In this document: in pieces, positions 58,511-64,000 of the stretch
How positions within the stretch are numbered: position 1 is the stretch's first letter
Layout of the letters: the number at the start of each line of letters is the position of its first letter
From: Luidia sarsii
Lineage: Eukaryota; Echinodermata; Asteroidea; Paxillosida; Luidiidae
Length of the DNA: 64,000 nucleotides
Direction of reading: 5' to 3'
NCBI GenBank assembly: GCA_949987565.1
Contig: OX465113.1
Span: 1,315,764-1,379,763, forward strand
Notes under the pieces: generated by a model
Database searches by the model: none
Told to the model about the DNA's origin: nothing
The model's input: the letters and a program-made list of their open reading frames with translations, nothing else
Position numbers and translations under genes: made by a program

Positions 58511-61374
58511 TGGAATGGGAATGACGGGGAACTTTGAACAAAATATACCCTGAAAAACAAAGTCTTTATGCCGTTAGTTTCCATAACTTAGAGGGTCTAA
58601 TATTCGGATCCTAGCAGGTCCTTACAGCTCTGCCTTTCAGAAAGGTCCTGCTAGGATCGAAAGGTCACACCCCTCCCTTATTTTAAAACATTTAATGATA
58701 TACAAAATATGTTGCAAAATCCTTTCTGACTATGCAAAATCCTTTCTGAATGTCTTAAACATTTAGAGGGACTTGCACTTTTGGCCAGTTGTGACACTAC
58801 TTGTGGTATTGCCTGTGACTGTGAGTGTTCAGAGAAACGTAGATGTGAAGGAGAACTACAGCGTAACCACAGAACTCTCTTCGTCTGAATTTAGAGCTTC
58901 TGTTCATTCAGAAGTGCACGGCGTTTGAATTTAAGCAACCCACAGCAAAATGCAGGCCAGTTGAACAAAAATAGGCAGGCTAGTTAAACAAGTCTGGTGG
59001 CCAAGCTAATAGTTCAAACTGTTTTTACCGTGTCAAATTTAGGTTGTCGGATATACTGTACAAATGAATATTAACAATAAATAATCTGTAAGAATAAATG
59101 AAGTTATTTATAATAAAAATGCCAGAAAAAAAACAAATGAATAAAAGTCATTTTAGCTTTATTTTTCATTTATACACTATGTTGTAATGTTGACAGTAGC
59201 GGACATGATGACATATACATAAATACTTTTAGAAATAAAAATACAAGTCTACAGTCTTTGTTTAATCTACGAAGCATTTCCAAGGTATGATTTGCGACAA
59301 TGATTGGACAATTCTGCAACAATTGTGACAATGAACAGACCGTCGCCATGGTGAGGCCAACACTGGTACTGACCAATCACAGCTTCCAGTGCTTGCCTAG
59401 CAACAACCTACGGTATTGGTTAAAAACAAAAGTAAATCAGTAGAAAACATGCAAATAAATACAATTTGTGCTTGGAACATCAGCTTTTACCATAAGGTGG
59501 TAATTGATTTCAATTGTTTCCCCTTTTACACGTAGAATAAAATAATAAACATTTTTAATGTGAATTTCATTCAGGAAAAAAAATTGCTTTCCAAACCACA
59601 TTCAATTGTAATAAGGTACTAGGGTTGACATCTGGAACTGACGTTTATGAAAACAGAAGTGTACTTTGGGAAAGCGGGAATCACCTCCATGATTTTAATC
59701 CTGTGTCTTTTGAAAACAACCTAAACATTTGTTGGGAATAATAAAATTTGATTTTATGTGACGTTATTTCTGAAATTTTCGGAATACTTGTTCACCCTGG
59801 GTACATTGGTACCACAAAGTCAATTACATGTATTTCACCTCCCTTCATGAGCCAAATACCTTTCGTTTTAAAAATGAGGTATTCTAGGTATTCTAGGTAT
59901 TCCAGGGAGTTCTTCGAGCTACACCTAGCCAAATTTACACTGAACTCTCAACCACAAAACTATCACATTTTCTCTCCTCAACCATGGACAAAAATGGACT
60001 CTCCACAAATTCTACCCAAACGCATCATGTCATTTGAGAAAAAACAAAATGCTATGATAATGCTTCCCTGTCAACGGACTACAAGCACAAGAACAAGTGA
60101 AATGAAATTGATAAACAAAAGGACCATTTTGAAACAAATCAAACTTGAAAAATGTCAGCACCATTTTGTTTTTGTATTAGCCCCATAAGGGTTAACACCT
60201 ATCCTACCTTTTTTCTGAAGAACCAAGCAGTCTTAGGGTACCCAATAATTTAATTGAAAATGTTGAACTTTAATCTTTAATGTTTAACTTGAATTTAATC
60301 GTTAAAAAAAAAAAAAAATCAACTAATTTGACAATTTTAAACTAAAGTGATTATTTTCAACTAAATTGACAATTTTCAACTTAATTTTTTTTTTAACAGA
60401 TTGAACATTTGCAAACAAAACATTAAATGGTGTGATGAGAACATCATGATCTTTAAAGGTGAGAGGCTGGTTGTATCTCGTCCCATCAAAAAGTCTCGGC
60501 CTGGAATGACTCCACTGAAATTTGTGGTAGAGAGCTTTTTTTTGGGGGGGGGGAGGAGCAAGGTACAAATGTACATTGGATTGTAATCAAGGCAGGAACA
60601 GAACATCTATGGAAGGATTTGATACCAACGCTTCATCCAAGAATCAAAAATAAATTATATAAAAAAGCTTGGTCCAATGATGTAATATTTTGTGCTCACT
60701 AAATTGGCCACTTTCATAAAGAGTGTCAAAAATCTTTCACATAAAAGTGTCTATTAAGAGCACGAATTTCGCATCATTCCCATTTAAAAGGTATCCTGCA
60801 AAACCACAGTTAACCCAGGGACCCATTTTATGAAGTGGTCTAGTACGGACATCAGCCTGGATAGACCACAAACCTTTGCCAAGTTAAATCTGATGAGCAA
60901 CCAACCCTACACATTTCTATTCTGCTGAGCAATGGGTAGTCATATACAAACCAATGGCAGTAAAAACCACACAGAGGTATGGTTGTCCTTAATGTCCTAC
61001 TTGACCGTTTCATGAGAAGATTTGTCCTCAAGCAGCCCTATAAAATTGGACCCTAGGTTGATACAGACTTCATAATTTCAAAGCAAAAACAACAAAAAGG
61101 AACCCAAAGTTTTCAAATGTTTAAGTAGAACCACTGCAGGTGGACATCATCATAAAAGCATATGCATAAAGTAAATGTTTAAAATACCTTTTTTATTTAC
61201 ACATACATTAAGTTTTTGTGTCCAGGAAGTCTTGAGTTGACACTTTCGATAAAGTGCTTCCGTTTGTGGTAACAATTTGTTAGTATGCACACTCTGTGAT
61301 CTGGCATTTGTCACTCTTCAAGTTTTCATCCCATTGAGACAAACAAAATAGCAATGTAAAAATTGGCAAAGAAA

Positions 61375-61520
61375 ACTTTGACTGAACTGGGACTTGAACC
61401 CGAGACCTCTGGATTAACGTACCAGTGCCCTTCCATCTGAGCTATCCAGCCCTTAGCTGGTGGCCTTCCCAAATAGTCAACTAGTCTAAAAAAAAAAATC
61501 AATTCAAGTCAAAGAAACAA
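61375..61520 (-). repeat. tRNA-derived SINE copy
   Basis: On the minus strand it contains GGGCTGGATAGCTCAGATGG and CGGGTTCAAGTCCCAG. This is the best-preserved A and B boxes of the family in the window. An A-rich run and AATTCAAGTCAAAGAAAC follow. Confidence 0.85.
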
Positions 61521-62158
61521 AGGAAAAAAATGATAAGGTACTTTTCAAAAGTTTTTCCTTCATTTGTTTGACCAAAATAGAAATGTTTTAAATTGTTTTT
61601 ATCTGGATTAAGCTTTATATCGCGCATTCTACAATCCCTATGCAATTGGAACGGAGTTGTTCCAGGCTAGAGCCCCCTGTCAAGTCTTATTGACTCAAAT
61701 TTCAAATGAATGCACAACTGAGTCGGGCAAGAGATGGCTCGGGTTTTTACGGTCGTACAAGAGTGCAGCAAGTTCATTGCAGGCCACAGGGTCTGGCTCA
61801 TCAATGCCTGTTCGATTGGCAACAGGCTTCATTCACTTCCCCATTACTAAACCCAACCCAAAGTTGTTGGCCTCGGGCTCCAATTATTGGACACCCTTTG
61901 GCCGACAAGGCTCCCAAGCAAGTGATTATTCATCACATTAATACCCAGCTCTCTGATCCAAGCCAAGGTTTGGGAAAATGACCCCCCCCTTAGTTTCGTA
62001 CTAAGAATGGACTAGTCCATCAAAGGGAAGAATGTGATTTTTCTTATTTAATTTGTTTAAATTTGTTTATCTATTTATTTTGAAATTATAGACACAATAT
62101 GATTTTGGCGTTGAAGACAAAGTATTCAAAACACGGCATTTACCCTACTAGATGTGTA

Positions 62159-62308
62159 AATAGATCGTTTGCACCGGCAGCCATCTTTGGGGCCTTCTAG
62201 TGTTATTAAAATTCAGTGACAATGTGGGTACAAAGAGTGCACTCTTGCCTATCCAAGAGGAACAAAGACTAGGCCCCAAAGATGGCCACCAGTGCAACCG
62301 ATCTATTA
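62159..62308. mobile_element. MITE, about 150 bp
   Basis: The ends AATAGATCGTTTGCACCGGC and, inverted, AATAGATCGGTTGCACTGGT continue into AGCCATCTTTGGGGCCT in both arms (about 40 bp terminal inverted repeats). It is non-coding and lies about 250 bp beyond the SLC30A7 stop codon, probably in its 3' untranslated region. Confidence 0.85.
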
Positions 62309-62556
62309 AACAGTATACACCCAGGAAATGCTTTAAAAAAACATACCAAAGCTGCCTGATTTTTTGTCAGCAGGCAATCGGGTAAAGCACTGAGCATAGT
62401 GTTTAGTAATTACACGTCGAGTAGGGCAAACCAATGTTTCAATTTTTTTTTGAAATTGGAGGTTATCTGATTTGCCATCCTCGCTCGACCCGTCCCCTGT
62501 GACCTCTGTTGCCGTAGTTACCATCCGGAGATTTGGGTGAGACTTTCCCTGCATCG

Positions 62557-64000
62557 TTAGACTGTAGCCATGTCCACTTGAACGTAGAGTTGCCTGACAC
62601 CCACCTGACAAAGAAAGAAAGCAGGGAGTGAGATTTCCACAAATGATGTCAAGGAATAGACATGAAAGAAGCCAAGATGTCAAGGAAGCCAAAAAATAAC
62701 TATGCTAGTCAATCCACACAACTCATTCCAACCTCATAAGGTTAAGAGAAAGGTTTGCGGTGACACAAACTGACAAAAACTATCATCAGGGTATATATGC
62801 CTGGTAAAAGCGCTCAGGCGTGGAGAATCTTTCCCGCCCATTGCGGCCACTGGACTGTGTACGATCTTCCAACCAGTGCGACCACCGGGGCCTGACAAGG
62901 AAGTTCACTGGAGTGCATCAGTGTGAGAGTGGGTGCCAAGGGTAGAGGAGACCCAGGAGGCAGCTAGTTGCTGGATGAAGTCGAATTGTCTGCGGGTATA
63001 GTTACAATGCCATACCGTTACCAGCCAAAGATCAGCCTGGCAATCACTGGCTGGAGAGGTATGGCAGTTTGTGGCTTCAGTCCATACAAGAAGTGCTGCA
63101 AGTCCAGATTTTGCCATATCACACCCACGGTTGGCTGCGGTCAATTTCCCATCATCACCCAAACTCCCATACCTGAGTGAAGATGTTGTGGGTCTGGCTG
63201 GTGACGTATTTGATGTCGGCATTGGACGCCACCTCCAATTTCAGCGTGCCGACGAAGACGTCGCTGCACAGGGTCCAGAAGTGGGGCTCGTGGATGCTGT
63301 AGACACCCTCCAGACTGGTTACCTGCCACATAACCAAAAAAATCCTTGACCATTTTTCCTGACCACTTGAGCCAACGGGCCCAATTTCATAAAACACTCA
63401 AGCTTGGAACTCAGCTCAGCCGAAACGAGTCGTCTCTCGATGCACAATAAACACCCTACCTGCACGTGATGTTACAGTAATATGCCAAAATGTTGCACAC
63501 TGCTGACTGATTAAAATTGACCGAAAATCAAATATCGAAAATCAGGGCCTGATGTTTCGATCCTAGCAGGACCTTTCATAAATGCAGATTGACAGGGACT
63601 AAACAAATAGGAAGGGGAGAGCAACAGGGACATGGATAACAGACAAAGGGGAAAGCTGGTAGGGTGAGATCAAAGGGAAGGGCAGGGATTTTGGGCAGGG
63701 CTATTTTTAGAAATGGCCCGCGCTTTGAATCAATGGTTTCTTGGCATTCTTCAACTGTTGTTTGGCCACAGGACCGCGGCCAAATTTGAACCCTGTTTAT
63801 GATATTGTCAGATACAATGATGGGGCAGCCAGTTGGCTACACCGTGCCAACAGTTGGCCCAAGAATGGCAAAACATTCAACCTACTCCTTAGTAAAAGAA
63901 TTGAGCAGTCAAGAACCTACCCTACTGTAGCATCCTGGTAGCTCTTTGTCCAGGACAGTCGGAGTTCTCATCATCAGAATACAGACGGAATCACGTAATA
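62557..64000 (-). CDS. SLC30A7: Zinc transporter ZnT7, C-terminal part (5' end beyond the window)
   Basis: Three minus-strand exons: 63921-64000 (running off the window), 63173-63322 and 62557-62604, giving the last 91 residues and a TAA. The sequence reads SVCILMMRTP, then LPGCYSR, LEGVYSIHEPHFWTLCSDVF, GTLKLEV, SQTHNIFTQ and VGVRQLYVQVDMATV, which follows the human ZnT7 C-terminus closely. This is the cytosolic ferredoxin-like domain of a cation diffusion facilitator that loads zinc into the early secretory pathway (Golgi). The histidine-rich loop and membrane helices lie outside the window. It is convergent with DPH5. Confidence 0.95.
63543..63610 (+). repeat. Dispersed CCTGATGTTTCGATCC element copy
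   Basis: GGGCCTGATGTTTCGATCC and TAGCAGGACCTTTC match the family described at 56468-56558. It lies in an SLC30A7 intron. Confidence 0.75.

Larger units (their letters stand above)
58142..62556. other. Convergent intergenic region between DPH5 and SLC30A7
   Basis: It holds the two 3' untranslated regions, two tRNA-derived SINE copies, a hairpin element at 58590-58680, a MITE at 62159-62308 and AT-rich filler. A TATTCTAGG tandem lies near 59880-59905. An open frame at 59748-60188 shows no recognisable family. Confidence 0.55.

Overview
The window is animal nuclear DNA: spliced protein genes with GT-AG introns, long non-coding stretches, minisatellites, tRNA-derived SINEs and short inverted-repeat elements. 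The gene set (an EGF-CFC Nodal co-receptor family member, a ciliary doublet protein, Cdh1/Fzr1, a multi-DOMON surface protein, small SINE-like and MITE-like repeats, a very frequent TAGGCCTA octamer) suggests a marine invertebrate deuterostome. An ambulacrarian such as an echinoderm is my best guess, but a cephalochordate is not excluded. The species assignment is inference only.

Ten protein genes can be built exon by exon with every intron phase matching. In order they are: (1) the 3' part of a surface DOMON-domain gene, + strand, exons from 365 to 9625; (2) FZR1/Cdh1, the APC/C co-activator, - strand, 13640-23515, 12 coding exons, 490 aa; (3) an intronless class A GPCR, - strand, 16560-17480, nested in an FZR1 intron; (4) a 222 aa prolyl-4-hydroxylase-like 2-oxoglutarate/Fe(II) oxygenase, + strand, 25832-30637; (5) CFAP144 (FAM183), + strand, 32346-34344; (6) EBNA1BP2 (EBP2), - strand, 35704-41230; (7) an EGF-CFC (Cripto-like) gene, + strand, 42319-47290; (8) RTCA, - strand, 49128-54668; (9) DPH5, + strand, 55205-58141; (10) the last three coding exons of SLC30A7 (ZnT7), - strand, 62557 to the window end.

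The genes do unrelated jobs (cell cycle, cilia, ribosome and RNA processing, translation-factor modification, zinc transport, Nodal signalling), so the window is a syntenic neighbourhood and not an operon-like system. Two sub-blocks look anciently linked: CFAP144 and EBNA1BP2 are convergent neighbours, as I recall from human 1p34; DPH5 and SLC30A7 are convergent neighbours, as in human 1p21, with RTCA in the same region. RTCA and DPH5 are divergent here, with 536 bp between start codons.

The non-coding DNA is rich in structure: a 1.2 kb array of a 21 bp unit, a 37-38 bp array, 9, 15 and 24 bp arrays lying tens of bases from splice sites, a 0.58 kb GGAGA-type purine tract, several foldback elements (one with a perfect 34 bp palindrome at its centre), and tRNA-like SINEs. 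The most interesting protein observation is that the Cripto-like EGF domain has lost two cysteines that are disulfide partners, while the CFC domain keeps all six. I found no convincing previously undescribed multi-gene system.
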